A stretch of DNA of 27,418 bases. Source: Fimenecus sp045632525 (lineage in GTDB: Bacteria; Bacillota; Clostridia; Oscillospirales; Acutalibacteraceae). Positions 8,578 through 14,222 of this stretch are shown piece by piece (the first letter of the stretch is position 1; each line of letters begins with the position of its first letter). Location of the stretch: positions 1 to 27,418 of the forward strand of contig JAZQWV010000025.1 of NCBI GenBank assembly GCA_045632525.1, given 5' to 3'. A model generated the notes under the pieces. That model was given only the letters and a program-made list of their open reading frames with translations, was not told the origin of the DNA and searched no databases. A program made the translations under genes and the position numbers.

Positions 8578-8613
8578 AATTCACACCAGCCTTTCAATTT
8601 ATTTCAACTAATT

Positions 8614-8642
8614 ATTATACTATATAATATTGTATTATTCAA
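8614..8642 (-). promoter_or_regulatory. Promoter of carAB
   Basis: On the - strand, TTGAAT (8637-8642), a 17-bp spacer and a perfect TATAAT (8614-8619) lie about 40 nt upstream of the carA TTG start. It would allow carAB transcription independently of the small upstream ORF and its terminator. Confidence 0.75.
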
Positions 8643-8662
8643 TATTAAAATACCGAAAAACA

Positions 8663-8693
8663 CAAAAAAATAACGACGGTAAATCCGTCGTCA
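8663..8693 (-). terminator. Terminator or attenuator between the small ORF and carA
   Basis: On the - strand, a 7-bp GC-rich stem (ACGACGG / CCGTCGT, 8673-8691) with loop ATTTA is followed by TATTTTTTTGTG. The first stem base overlaps the TGA stop of the 37-codon ORF. A ribosome finishing that ORF would therefore cover the 5' arm. It is either a plain terminator for the small gene or a translation-sensitive attenuator for carAB. Confidence 0.85.
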
Positions 8694-8804
8694 AAAAACA
8701 AAATGAAAATGAGAAATATTATCGATTGTGTTTTGTGAACAACCGATAGCAGATGGAATAGCAATACCAATGTTTTTTTGTTTGCAAGTGTAAAGATTCA
8801 ACAT
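8691..8804 (-). CDS. Small ORF (37 aa) upstream of carA, possible leader peptide
   Basis: I do not recognise the product. An ATG at 8802-8804 opens 37 codons (MLNLYTCKQKNIGIAIPSAI..., ending ISHFHFVF) to a TGA at 8691-8693. The gene signals are excellent: AGGAGG 8 nt before the ATG, and a promoter TTGACT - 17 bp - TAAAAT at 8835-8863. A terminator hairpin begins at the stop codon. The last ten or so codons are extremely U-rich in the transcript (TTTTCATTTTGTTTTTTGA). Immediate placement before carAB suggests a leader peptide of a UTP-sensitive attenuator, as in pyrBI of enterobacteria. The alternative is an independent small protein. It has two Cys and is mildly hydrophobic, with no convincing signal peptide. 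That it is translated is likely; the role is inference. Confidence 0.65.
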   Translation of the reverse strand: MLNLYTCKQKNIGIAIPSAIGCSQNTIDNISHFHFVF

Positions 8805-8834
8805 TGTTATTACCTCCTTCAATTTATCTTTGAA

Positions 8835-8863
8835 ATTTTATCACAAAAGGGGATTTCAGTCAA
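8835..8863 (-). promoter_or_regulatory. Promoter of the small ORF upstream of carA
   Basis: On the - strand, TTGACT (8858-8863), an exact 17-bp spacer and TAAAAT (8835-8840). It sits about 30 nt before the 37-codon ORF. The rest of 8864-8993, between the divergent transcription units, is AT-rich and shows no gene. Confidence 0.8.
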
Positions 8864-8993
8864 CAGCAAAACCACAAAAAAATCACTTTTGTCAAAATAT
8901 ATAAAAAGATTTATAATAATATACATTATATTAAGCATTTTTTTGCACGAAAACAGAACCTGATTTCAAATTATAAAAACTTTACAAAATCAC

Positions 8994-9022
8994 TTGACAT
9001 CTATTGACAAGTATGCTAAAAT
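8994..9022 (+). promoter_or_regulatory. Promoter of rpmG-secE-nusG
   Basis: A perfect TTGACA (8994-8999), a 17-bp spacer and TAAAAT (9017-9022). It opens a leader of about 100 nt before rpmG. That leader contains an 8-bp hairpin (GTTATCTG / CAGATAAC, 9086-9110) without a T-run, possibly a stability or regulatory element. Confidence 0.88.
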
Positions 9023-9132
9023 ACCCGTACCTCGAGAAAGAGGGCTTTATTTTTGTGCCCATTTTTACGAGGCAGGCTATACAAAGTTATCTGCTGATTT
9101 TTCAGATAACACATTAACGGAGGTGCCGAAAA

Positions 9133-9282
9133 ATGAGAGTAAAAATCACAATGGCTTGCACAGAGTGCAAACAAAGAAACTACAACACAAAGAAAAACAA
9201 GAAGAACACTCCCGACAGAATGGAAATGAACAAGTATTGCAGATTCTGCAAGAAACACACTCTCCATAGGGAAACAAAGTAA
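9133..9282 (+). CDS. rpmG: 50S ribosomal protein L33, zinc-binding (C+) form
   Basis: This 49-aa basic protein begins MRVKITMACTECKQRNYNT and ends HTLHRETK, the standard L33 pattern. Two CxxC pairs (CTEC near residue 9 and CRFC near residue 36) make it the zinc-containing type. It is a small component of the large ribosomal subunit. ACGGAGG lies upstream of the ATG at 9133-9135. It heads the rpmG-secE-nusG group, an order seen widely in bacteria, with secE starting 16 bp after its stop. The gene is short and easily missed; the reading frame, composition and neighbours leave little doubt. Confidence 0.96.
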   Translation: MRVKITMACTECKQRNYNTKKNKKNTPDRMEMNKYCRFCKKHTLHRETK

Positions 9283-9298
9283 TTCGGAGGTTAGTGCA

Positions 9299-9643
9299 AT
9301 GTCTGACAAAAAAGAAAAGACCACTGCCGAAGTAGTTGAGAAGAAAAAGGATGCTGGCAAGAAAAAGGAAAATCCTTTAAAGAAAATTGGTCCAGCAATC
9401 AAAAAGTTCTTCAAAGACTTTAAGGGTGAGTGCAAAAAGGTTACATGGCCATCCGGAAAAACAGTTCTTAACAATTCATTGGTTGTTATTGTTGTCGTTG
9501 CAATCGTTGGTATCGCAATTTTTGCAGTTGACCAAGGCCTTGCAGCAATTATTGATGCTTTGGTAGGACTTGCTTCAAAAGAAGAAGTTACTGAAACAAC
9601 AACAAAGGCAGCAAATATGATTAGCTTGTTTTTAATGAAATAA
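9299..9643 (+). CDS. secE: Preprotein translocase subunit SecE
   Basis: SecE clamps SecY in the SecYEG channel for protein export. The 114-aa product has a long Lys-rich cytoplasmic N-terminus. The conserved amphipathic segment FFKDFKGECKKVTWPSGKTV contains the diagnostic KKVTWPS motif and is followed by one transmembrane helix (LVVIVVVAIVGIAIFAVDQG, residues about 61-80). The remaining 30 or so residues after the helix (IIDALVGLASKEEVTET...) form a longer tail than in minimal single-helix SecE proteins. The ribosome site TTCGGAGG precedes the ATG by 9 nt. nusG follows 18 bp downstream, the conserved secE-nusG pair. Confidence 0.96.
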   Translation: MSDKKEKTTAEVVEKKKDAGKKKENPLKKIGPAIKKFFKDFKGECKKVTWPSGKTVLNNSLVVIVVVAIVGIAIFAVDQGLAAIIDALVGLASKEEVTETTTKAANMISLFLMK

Positions 9644-9661
9644 TCGAAAGGAGATTAAGTT

Positions 9662-10219
9662 ATGGCAGAAATCTCCAAATGGTATGTAGTTCATACTTAT
9701 TCAGGTTATGAAAACAAGGTTGCAACAAACATTGAAAAGATTGTTGAAAACCGTAAAATGCACGACTTGATTTTAGAGGTTAAAGTTCCCACAGAAATCG
9801 TTACTGAAATTAAGGACGAGCAAAAAAAAGAAGTGGAAAGAAAAATCTTCCCCGGTTATGTAATGGTTAAGGTTGCAGTTTTTGAAGACGAAGAAACAGG
9901 CGACCTTGCAATGACAGATGACACTTGGTATGTAATCCGCAACACTCGTGGTGTTACAGGCTTCGTTGGTCCAGAAAGTAAACCGGTTCCTCTCACAGAG
10001 AAAGAAGTTTACGATATGGGTGTTGAAAAGAAAGTCATCGAAATCAACTATGAAATCGGCGATATGGTTACAATTATCGACGGTGCATTCGAAGGCATTA
10101 TGGGTGTTGTTCGTGAACTTGATATCGACAACAACTCAGTATGCGTAGTAATTTCAATGCTCGGCAGAGAAACTCCTGTCGACCTTGAACTCGACCAAGT
10201 AGAAAAGGTCGAAGACTAA
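9662..10219 (+). CDS. nusG: Transcription termination/antitermination factor NusG
   Basis: NusG binds the RNA polymerase clamp, modulates pausing and couples transcription to translation. The 185-aa product begins with the NGN domain (KWYVVHTYSGYENKVATNIEK, then IFPGYVMVKV and WYVIRNTRGVTGFVG). It ends with a KOW domain (GDMVTIIDGAFEGIMGVVREL). Length and motifs are normal. AAAGGAG lies before the ATG at 9662. It follows secE in the same operon and precedes the rplK leader; a weak hairpin at 10239-10257 may cause partial termination between them. Confidence 0.97.
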   Translation: MAEISKWYVVHTYSGYENKVATNIEKIVENRKMHDLILEVKVPTEIVTEIKDEQKKEVERKIFPGYVMVKVAVFEDEETGDLAMTDDTWYVIRNTRGVTGFVGPESKPVPLTEKEVYDMGVEKKVIEINYEIGDMVTIIDGAFEGIMGVVRELDIDNNSVCVVISMLGRETPVDLELDQVEKVED

Positions 10220-10238
10220 TTTATTTAATTTGGTAATT

Positions 10239-10319
10239 AGCGTAATTCACGCTTTTTATGACGCTTTTGTCAAAGCGTCGTGGGAGGAGCAGAAGAGCTG
10301 TCTGTTCCGCCATACCACG
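10239..10319 (+). promoter_or_regulatory. Structured leader of the rplK-rplA transcript
   Basis: Three stem-loops lie between nusG and rplK. The first is a short stem (AGCGT / ACGCT, 10239-10253) followed by TTTTTAT. The second is a perfect 8-bp stem (GACGCTTT / AAAGCGTC, 10260-10279). The third is a long imperfect stem at 10279-10319 that closes with CGTG / CACG and contains GGAGG pairing with CCGCC around one A-G mismatch. The AAAGCGT arm of the second could also pair with ACGCTTT of the first, giving alternative folds. L1 represses its own operon through such a leader in well-studied bacteria, so the third stem is a candidate L1 site; this is inferred from position and shape only. Confidence 0.5.
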
Positions 10320-10338
10320 AATTTTGGAGGTGCTAAAA

Positions 10339-10764
10339 ATGGCTCAAAAAGTAGTAGGCTTTATTAAGCTTCAAATCCCTGCTGGTAAAGCAACACCAGC
10401 ACCACCTGTTGGTCCTGCGCTTGGTCAACACGGTGTTAACATTATGGCGTTCACAAAGGAATTCAACGAACGCACAAAGAACGACATGGGTCTTATTATC
10501 CCAGTTGTAATCACAGTTTATGCAGACCGTACATTTACATTCGTAACAAAGACTCCACCTGCAGCAGTTCTTATCAAGAAAGCATGCGGAATTGAGAGTG
10601 GTTCAGGTGTGCCTAACAAAACAAAGGTAGCTACAATCACAAAAGAGCAGATTAGAAAAATCGCTGAGCAGAAAATGCCCGACCTTAACGCTGCAACAAT
10701 TGAAACTGCAATGAGCATGATTGCAGGTACAGCACGCAGCATGGGCGTTACTGTAGTAGACTGA
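10339..10764 (+). CDS. rplK: 50S ribosomal protein L11
   Basis: L11 forms the GTPase-associated stalk base on 23S rRNA. The 141-aa product starts MAQKVVGFIKLQIPAGKATPAPPVGPALGQHGVNIM, an unmistakable L11 N-terminus with the Pro-rich hinge. It ends with the RNA-binding domain (GTARSMGVTVVD). I take the ATG at 10339, with TTTGGAGG 8 nt upstream; the frame is open back to 10258, but that part overlaps the leader hairpins and does not match L11. rplA follows 61 bp later, and the gap holds a small hairpin (CTGATTCTCC / GGAG..AATCAG, 10761-10789) that includes the stop codon. Confidence 0.98.
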   Translation: MAQKVVGFIKLQIPAGKATPAPPVGPALGQHGVNIMAFTKEFNERTKNDMGLIIPVVITVYADRTFTFVTKTPPAAVLIKKACGIESGSGVPNKTKVATITKEQIRKIAEQKMPDLNAATIETAMSMIAGTARSMGVTVVD

Positions 10765-10825
10765 TTCTCCTTGTGGGAGGAAAAATCAGAATCCGATTAA
10801 CCACTATTTTGGAGGAAATTGAATT

Positions 10826-11533
10826 ATGAAACACGGAAAGAAATATGTTGAAAGCGCAAAGCTTATCGACAGAACAAAACTTTATGATACAGCAGAAGCT
10901 CTTGAACTCGCAGTAAAGGGCGCAACTGCTAAATTTGATGAAACAGTTGAACTTCACGTTCGTCTCGGTGTTGACTCTCGTCACGCAGACCAGCAGGTTA
11001 GAGGCGCTGTTGTTCTTCCTAACGGCACAGGTAAAAAAGTTAGAGTTGCAGTTTTCGCAAAAGGCGATAAAGTTGACGCAGCTCTTGCAGCAGGTGCTGA
11101 ATATGTTGGTGCAGAAGACCTTATGGAAAAAATCCAGGGTGGCTTCATGGACTTCGACGTATGTATCGCTAGCCCTGATATGATGGGTCTTGTTGGTCGT
11201 CTCGGTAAAGTTCTCGGTCCTCGTGGTCTTATGCCAAGCCCAAAAGCAGGTACAGTTACTCCTGACGTTGCTAAGGCTGTTACAGAAGCTAAGGCTGGTA
11301 AGATTGAATACCGTCTTGACAAAACAAATATCATCCACTGCCCAATCGGTAAAGTATCATTCGGTGGCGAAAAACTCAAGGAAAACCTTGATACACTTAT
11401 GGATGCTATCGTTAAAGCAAAGCCAGCAGCAACAAAAGGTCAGTACATTAAATCTGTTACTGTTGCTTCAACAATGGGCCCTGGCGTTAAAATCAACGCT
11501 AACAAATTCACAGCAGCTCCAGTTGCTGAATAA
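10826..11533 (+). CDS. rplA: 50S ribosomal protein L1
   Basis: L1 forms the mobile L1 stalk of the ribosome and is the usual repressor of its own operon. The 235-aa protein has the family landmarks: KHGKKYVESAKLIDRTKLYDTAEAL at the N-terminus, a central domain with LGKVLGPRGLMPSPKAGTVT, and a C-terminal part with STMGPGVKINANKF. Length is typical. TTTGGAGG lies 11 nt upstream of the ATG. A new promoter begins 8 bp after its stop, so rplJ-rplL is a separate, attenuated unit. Confidence 0.98.
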   Translation: MKHGKKYVESAKLIDRTKLYDTAEALELAVKGATAKFDETVELHVRLGVDSRHADQQVRGAVVLPNGTGKKVRVAVFAKGDKVDAALAAGAEYVGAEDLMEKIQGGFMDFDVCIASPDMMGLVGRLGKVLGPRGLMPSPKAGTVTPDVAKAVTEAKAGKIEYRLDKTNIIHCPIGKVSFGGEKLKENLDTLMDAIVKAKPAATKGQYIKSVTVASTMGPGVKINANKFTAAPVAE

Positions 11534-11541
11534 TTAAACTA

Positions 11542-11570
11542 TTGACAAACCCAAAAGGGTATGTTAATAT
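11542..11570 (+). promoter_or_regulatory. Promoter of rplJ-rplL
   Basis: TTGACA (11542-11547), a 17-bp spacer and TAATAT (11565-11570), starting just after the rplA stop. It places the transcription start directly before the L10 leader. Confidence 0.85.
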
Positions 11571-11580
11571 ATTTAAGCTT

Positions 11581-11696
11581 GCCAAAGACAGTAGGTGCTT
11601 TTAGCGTAAAGTTTTTACTACCTACCGAGGATATTAGCATTTAATTAAAATGTTTCTATGCCTTTTCTGTCTTTGCAGAAGAGGCATATTTTTTCT
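11581..11696 (+). promoter_or_regulatory. Ribosomal protein L10 leader with attenuator
   Basis: Matches the L10 leader of Firmicutes. A conserved core runs from GACAGTAGGTG to CTACCTACCGAGG (11587-11630), with GTAGGT pairing with ACCTAC. A strong terminator follows: a 13-bp stem (11657-11669 with 11676-11688) and then TTTTTTCT. CAAAGACAG at 11583-11591 is perfectly complementary to CTGTCTTTG at 11667-11675, which forms the top of the terminator stem and its loop. The two pairings exclude each other, so the leader can switch between read-through and termination. In the family the L10-L7/L12 complex binds the leader to repress its own genes. Confidence 0.88.
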
Positions 11697-11738
11697 CCTT
11701 GCAAGCGCATTTAAAAATCATATAGGAGGTGAATCCGT

Positions 11739-12254
11739 TTGCCAAGCGAGAAGGTTTTAGAATTAAAGAAACAGCAAGTGGCTGCTCTTAAAGAAAGAAT
11801 CGATGCTTCAATCGCAGGTGTTGTTGTTGATTACAAAGGTATCAGCGTTGAAGACGATACAAAGCTTCGTAAAGAGCTCCGTGAAGCAGGTGTTGAATAC
11901 ACAGTTGTAAAGAATACACTTCTTGGCCGTGCCATCGAAGGAACAAGCCTTGCTGATATGGGTAGCGTTCTTGAAGGAACAACAGCTATCGCAACAAGTA
12001 AAGATGACTATGTTGCAGCAGCAAGAATTCTCGGCAAATATGCTGACAAAAACGATAATTTCTCACTTAAATCAGGTTACCTTGATGGTGAAGTTATCAG
12101 CCTTGAAAAACTCGACGCACTTGCAAAACTTCCTTCAAGAGAAGTATTGCTTGCTACAGTTCTTAGTGCATTCAATGCACCAATCGCATCTTTTGCTCGT
12201 GCAGTACAAGCTATTGTTGACAAAGATGGCGAAGCAGCACCAGTTGCTGAATAA
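11739..12254 (+). CDS. rplJ: 50S ribosomal protein L10
   Basis: L10 anchors the L7/L12 stalk to the ribosome. The 171-aa product reads PSEKVLELKKQQVAALKERI at the start, then VVDYKGISVEDDTKLRKELREAGVEYTVVKNTLL. It ends with the helix that binds L12 dimers (LSAFNAPIASFARAVQAIVDK). The start codon is TTG at 11739 with an ideal AGGAGGTG 7 nt upstream, and no better ATG matches the family start. Transcription is controlled by the attenuator immediately before it; rplL follows 53 bp downstream. Confidence 0.97.
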   Translation: MPSEKVLELKKQQVAALKERIDASIAGVVVDYKGISVEDDTKLRKELREAGVEYTVVKNTLLGRAIEGTSLADMGSVLEGTTAIATSKDDYVAAARILGKYADKNDNFSLKSGYLDGEVISLEKLDALAKLPSREVLLATVLSAFNAPIASFARAVQAIVDKDGEAAPVAE

Positions 12255-12307
12255 TTAAAAAATAAACTATAAAAAATATTTGATTTAAAAATTGGAGGTA
12301 AATTACC

Positions 12308-12682
12308 ATGGCATCAGAAAAAGTTATGGCAATCGTTGAAGAACTTAAAGTTCTTACAGTTCTTGAGCTTTCAGAGCTCGTTAAAGCAGTAGAAGAAGAA
12401 TTTGGCGTATCAGCAGCAGCTGCAGTTGCAGTAGCAGCTCCAGTAGCAGGCGCAGAAGCAGCAGCAGAAAAGACAGAATTCGACGTTGAACTTACAGAAG
12501 TTGGCGCAGAAAAAATCAAGGTTATCAAGGCAGTTCGTGAAGTTACAGGTCTTGGTCTTGCAGAAGCAAAAGCTGTTGTTGACGGTGCTCCAAAAGTACT
12601 TAAAGAAGCAGCTTCTAAAGAAGATGCAGAAAGCATCAAAGCTAAACTCGAAGAAGTTGGCGCAAAAGTTACTCTTAAATAA
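12308..12682 (+). CDS. rplL: 50S ribosomal protein L7/L12
   Basis: Flexible stalk protein that recruits translation GTPases. The 124-aa product has the dimerising N-terminal domain (SEKVMAIVEELKVLTVLELSELVKAVEEEFGV), an Ala-rich hinge (residues about 38-55), and the compact C-terminal domain (EKIKVIKAVREVTGLGLAEAKAVVDGAP, ending GAKVTLK). ATTGGAGG stands before the ATG at 12308. A strong terminator follows at 12701-12728. The hinge is very acidic and Ala/Val-rich, as usual. Confidence 0.98.
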   Translation: MASEKVMAIVEELKVLTVLELSELVKAVEEEFGVSAAAAVAVAAPVAGAEAAAEKTEFDVELTEVGAEKIKVIKAVREVTGLGLAEAKAVVDGAPKVLKEAASKEDAESIKAKLEEVGAKVTLK

Positions 12683-12700
12683 TTTAAGAATAATTAAATC

Positions 12701-12732
12701 AACCCCATTCCATAAGGAGTGGGGTTTTATTT
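12701..12732 (+). terminator. Terminator after rplL
   Basis: An 11-bp stem (AACCCCATTCC / GGAGTGGGGTT, one G-U pair) with loop ATAA, then TTTTATTTTTATTT. It ends the rplJ-rplL transcript. Confidence 0.95.
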
Positions 12733-12740
12733 TTATTTAA

Positions 12741-12851
12741 AATAATCAACATAATGTTAATTTTTGTTGATTATTAACAAATTCTTAACAATATATTTGT
12801 TCAACATTTTAGACAAAAAGTGTTGAAATAATTAATTGTTAATGTTATTAT
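12741..12851 (+). promoter_or_regulatory. Promoter with upstream inverted repeats before the 35-aa ORF
   Basis: TTGAAA (12823-12828), a 17-bp spacer and TATTAT (12846-12851) give a clear promoter. Upstream are two inverted repeats: AATAATCAAC (12741-12750) with GTTGATTATT (12766-12775), and TTCAACA (12800-12806) with TGTTGAA (12821-12827), the latter overlapping the -35 box. These could be operators, but AT-rich DNA also yields such repeats by chance. No gene lies in 12683-12885. Confidence 0.65.
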
Positions 12852-12885
12852 GTACACATCGATATAAGTGAAGGAGGTGCGCAGG

Positions 12886-12993
12886 ATGGATTTCGCAGGT
12901 ATCATTGAAATGGTAAAAGTAATGTTCGCTGATTTCGACATTATGGAACTTGTTAATGTTATCATGGGTCTCCTTGGCGGCCTTGGTGCATAA
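12886..12993 (+). CDS. Small ORF, 35-aa acidic hydrophobic peptide
   Basis: I do not recognise this product. The ATG at 12886 opens 35 codons: MDFAGIIEMVKVMFADFDIM, then a hydrophobic stretch ending in a Gly/Leu-rich LLGGLGA, stop TAA at 12991-12993. Each signal of a real gene is present: a promoter at 12823-12851, a strong GAAGGAGGTG ribosome site, and a terminator 18 bp after the stop. The peptide has one Lys against six Asp/Glu, is rich in Met and Ile/Val, and looks like one or two amphipathic helices. It has no Cys and no signal peptide. It could be a small membrane-associated regulator, a toxin or leaderless bacteriocin-like peptide, or a leader peptide. No immunity or export gene is adjacent, apart from a lipoprotein downstream. 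Confidence 0.65.
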   Translation: MDFAGIIEMVKVMFADFDIMELVNVIMGLLGGLGA

Positions 12994-13011
12994 TTAAAGT
13001 TAATTTAGAAG

Positions 13012-13041
13012 AAGGGTGTGTTAATCACGCCCTTTTTTTAT
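13012..13041 (+). terminator. Terminator after the 35-aa ORF
   Basis: A 9-bp stem (AAGGGTGTG / CACGCCCTT, one G-U pair), loop TTAAT and a run of seven T. It ends the small-ORF transcript. The lipoprotein gene starts only 13 nt later, so it may depend on read-through. Confidence 0.9.
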
Positions 13042-13053
13042 AAGGTGATATAT

Positions 13054-13695
13054 ATGAAAAAAATTTTACCTATTATTTTGGTGTTTCTAATGCTATGCTT
13101 TGTTTTTGTAGGTTGTGACAAAAATGTAGATGGAGAAAATACCACAACAACGACTACTGAAAACACAACAGACTTGACATTGACAACAGAAACTACAACT
13201 AAAAGTCAAACTGAAAAGCAAACTGAATCAAAAACAGATGAAAAGGTTACAAGCTCAACAACAACCACTAAAAAAAGTCAAAGTAATCCATTAATCAGTG
13301 ATGAAGATATGGAGAAAATTGAAAATAGTAATGCCGAAGTTTTCTTTAGTGATAATCCAAATAACAAATTTATTGTTGCTGTTTCTGATAAGTACGGCTC
13401 AAAAAAAGAAAATCTTGTGGCAATAGTTAAAATTAATGCCGAGTTTCCCAGTGCAACGGTACTTGAATTTTCAGGGAAAAAAGATGCAAAAGGCGAACTT
13501 TTGATGACTTATGAAGAACTAAAATATGTCTATGAAATAAATGAAGAAAAGAACACAATAGTCAAGGCTAGTAAAAATGGTTTGGATAATGATGGAGTTA
13601 ATTTTGTTGAAGCAAAAATCTTAATTACTTTGACAAAAGAATATTTCATCCCTGAATTGTCCAATCTAAAAGAAAATAAACGATTACCTGAATAA
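13054..13695 (+). CDS. Putative lipoprotein with Thr-rich linker
   Basis: No family recognised. The 213-aa product starts MKKILPIILVFLMLCFVFVGC: two Lys, a hydrophobic helix and a Cys at residue 21 in a lipobox-like FVGC (Phe at -3 is not the commonest choice). It is therefore likely exported and lipid-anchored. Residues about 25-75 are a low-complexity Thr/Ser/Lys linker (runs such as TTTTTTENTT), as in surface proteins that span the cell wall. The remaining 130 or so residues form a globular domain (FVAVSDKYGSKKENLVAIVKI... is approximate) ending ENKRLPE. I use the ATG at 13054 with AAGGTGAT 6 nt before it; the frame is open to a GTG at 13018, but that lies within the terminator. It is closed by its own terminator. 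Function unknown. Confidence 0.75.
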   Translation: MKKILPIILVFLMLCFVFVGCDKNVDGENTTTTTTENTTDLTLTTETTTKSQTEKQTESKTDEKVTSSTTTTKKSQSNPLISDEDMEKIENSNAEVFFSDNPNNKFIVAVSDKYGSKKENLVAIVKINAEFPSATVLEFSGKKDAKGELLMTYEELKYVYEINEEKNTIVKASKNGLDNDGVNFVEAKILITLTKEYFIPELSNLKENKRLPE

Positions 13696-13723
13696 AAGCA
13701 GTAGAAATCTACTGCTTTTTTTA
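13694..13723 (+). terminator. Terminator after the lipoprotein gene
   Basis: An 11-bp perfect stem (AAAAGCAGTAG / CTACTGCTTTT) with loop AAAT, overlapping the stop codon region and followed by TTTTA. Confidence 0.93.
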
Positions 13724-13752
13724 TTGCAAGTGAATACAATATATGGTAGAAT
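13724..13752 (+). promoter_or_regulatory. Promoter of the glycosidase operon
   Basis: TTGCAA (13724-13729), a 17-bp spacer and TAGAAT (13747-13752), 32 nt before the chosen start of the first gene. It overlaps the earliest possible in-frame start of that gene, which argues for the later start. Confidence 0.7.
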
Positions 13753-13783
13753 TCTACTATCAATACAAAAATGGGTGATTTAT

Positions 13784-14221
13784 TTGTCAAAATATTCTGA
13801 ACGTGCAGTTGAATTATTTATGGAAGGTAAAAATTGTTCTCAAGCAGTTTTTGCAGCCTTTGCGACGGATTTGGGTTTAAGTGAAGAAATAGCTTTGAAC
13901 ATTTCTTCAGGTCTCGGTGGTGGAGTTGGCAGAATGAGAGAAGTATGTGGTGCAGTCAGTGGTAGTGCAATGGTTGTCGGACTTAAATATCCAGAACTTT
14001 CAAAAGCAGAAGTCTATGAAAAAGTTCGTGCAATCGCAGAAGAATTTAAAAAGACAAATCATTCTATTGTTTGTAAAGAATTGCTAGGACTCACAAAGCC
14101 TGAAAATTCAAGTGTTCCTGAAGAGAGAACAGCAGAGTATTATAAAAAGCGTCCCTGTGTGCAGATTGTTGAAGATGCTGCAAAAGCAACAGAAAAAATA
14201 TTGTTTGGTGAGGTAGAATAA
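13784..14221 (+). CDS. C_GCAxxG_C_C-type putative redox protein
   Basis: This 145-aa soluble protein belongs to the small family named for its cysteine pattern. I see Cys in KNCSQAVFAAFA, then EVCGAVSGSAMVVGL (the GCAxxG-like core), VCKELLGL and RPCVQIVEDA, in the right order, plus GLGGGVGRM between the first two. Members are thought to bind a metal or act in redox chemistry; biochemical evidence is thin. I choose a TTG start at 13784 (MSKYSERAVELF), with GGTGAT 6 nt upstream as in neighbouring genes. The frame is open 20 codons further back, but that would begin inside the promoter. It is separated by 1 nt from the next gene, a glycoside hydrolase, so it leads a four-gene operon with three glycosidases. 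Confidence 0.82.
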   Translation: MSKYSERAVELFMEGKNCSQAVFAAFATDLGLSEEIALNISSGLGGGVGRMREVCGAVSGSAMVVGLKYPELSKAEVYEKVRAIAEEFKKTNHSIVCKELLGLTKPENSSVPEERTAEYYKKRPCVQIVEDAAKATEKILFGEVE

Positions 14222-14222
14222 A

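Noticed and set aside
8994..9269. 91-codon frame on the + strand beginning at the rpmG promoter
   Set aside because: It starts inside the -35 box and continues out of frame through the L33 gene; the L33 frame is the real one.
9016..9474. 152-codon antisense frame across rpmG and secE
   Set aside because: It overlaps two firmly identified genes on the other strand and reads as hydrophobic low-complexity sequence.
10748..11338. 196-codon antisense frame over rplA
   Set aside because: It is a shadow of the conserved L1 gene; the translation is Cys/Asn-rich with no motifs and no ribosome site.
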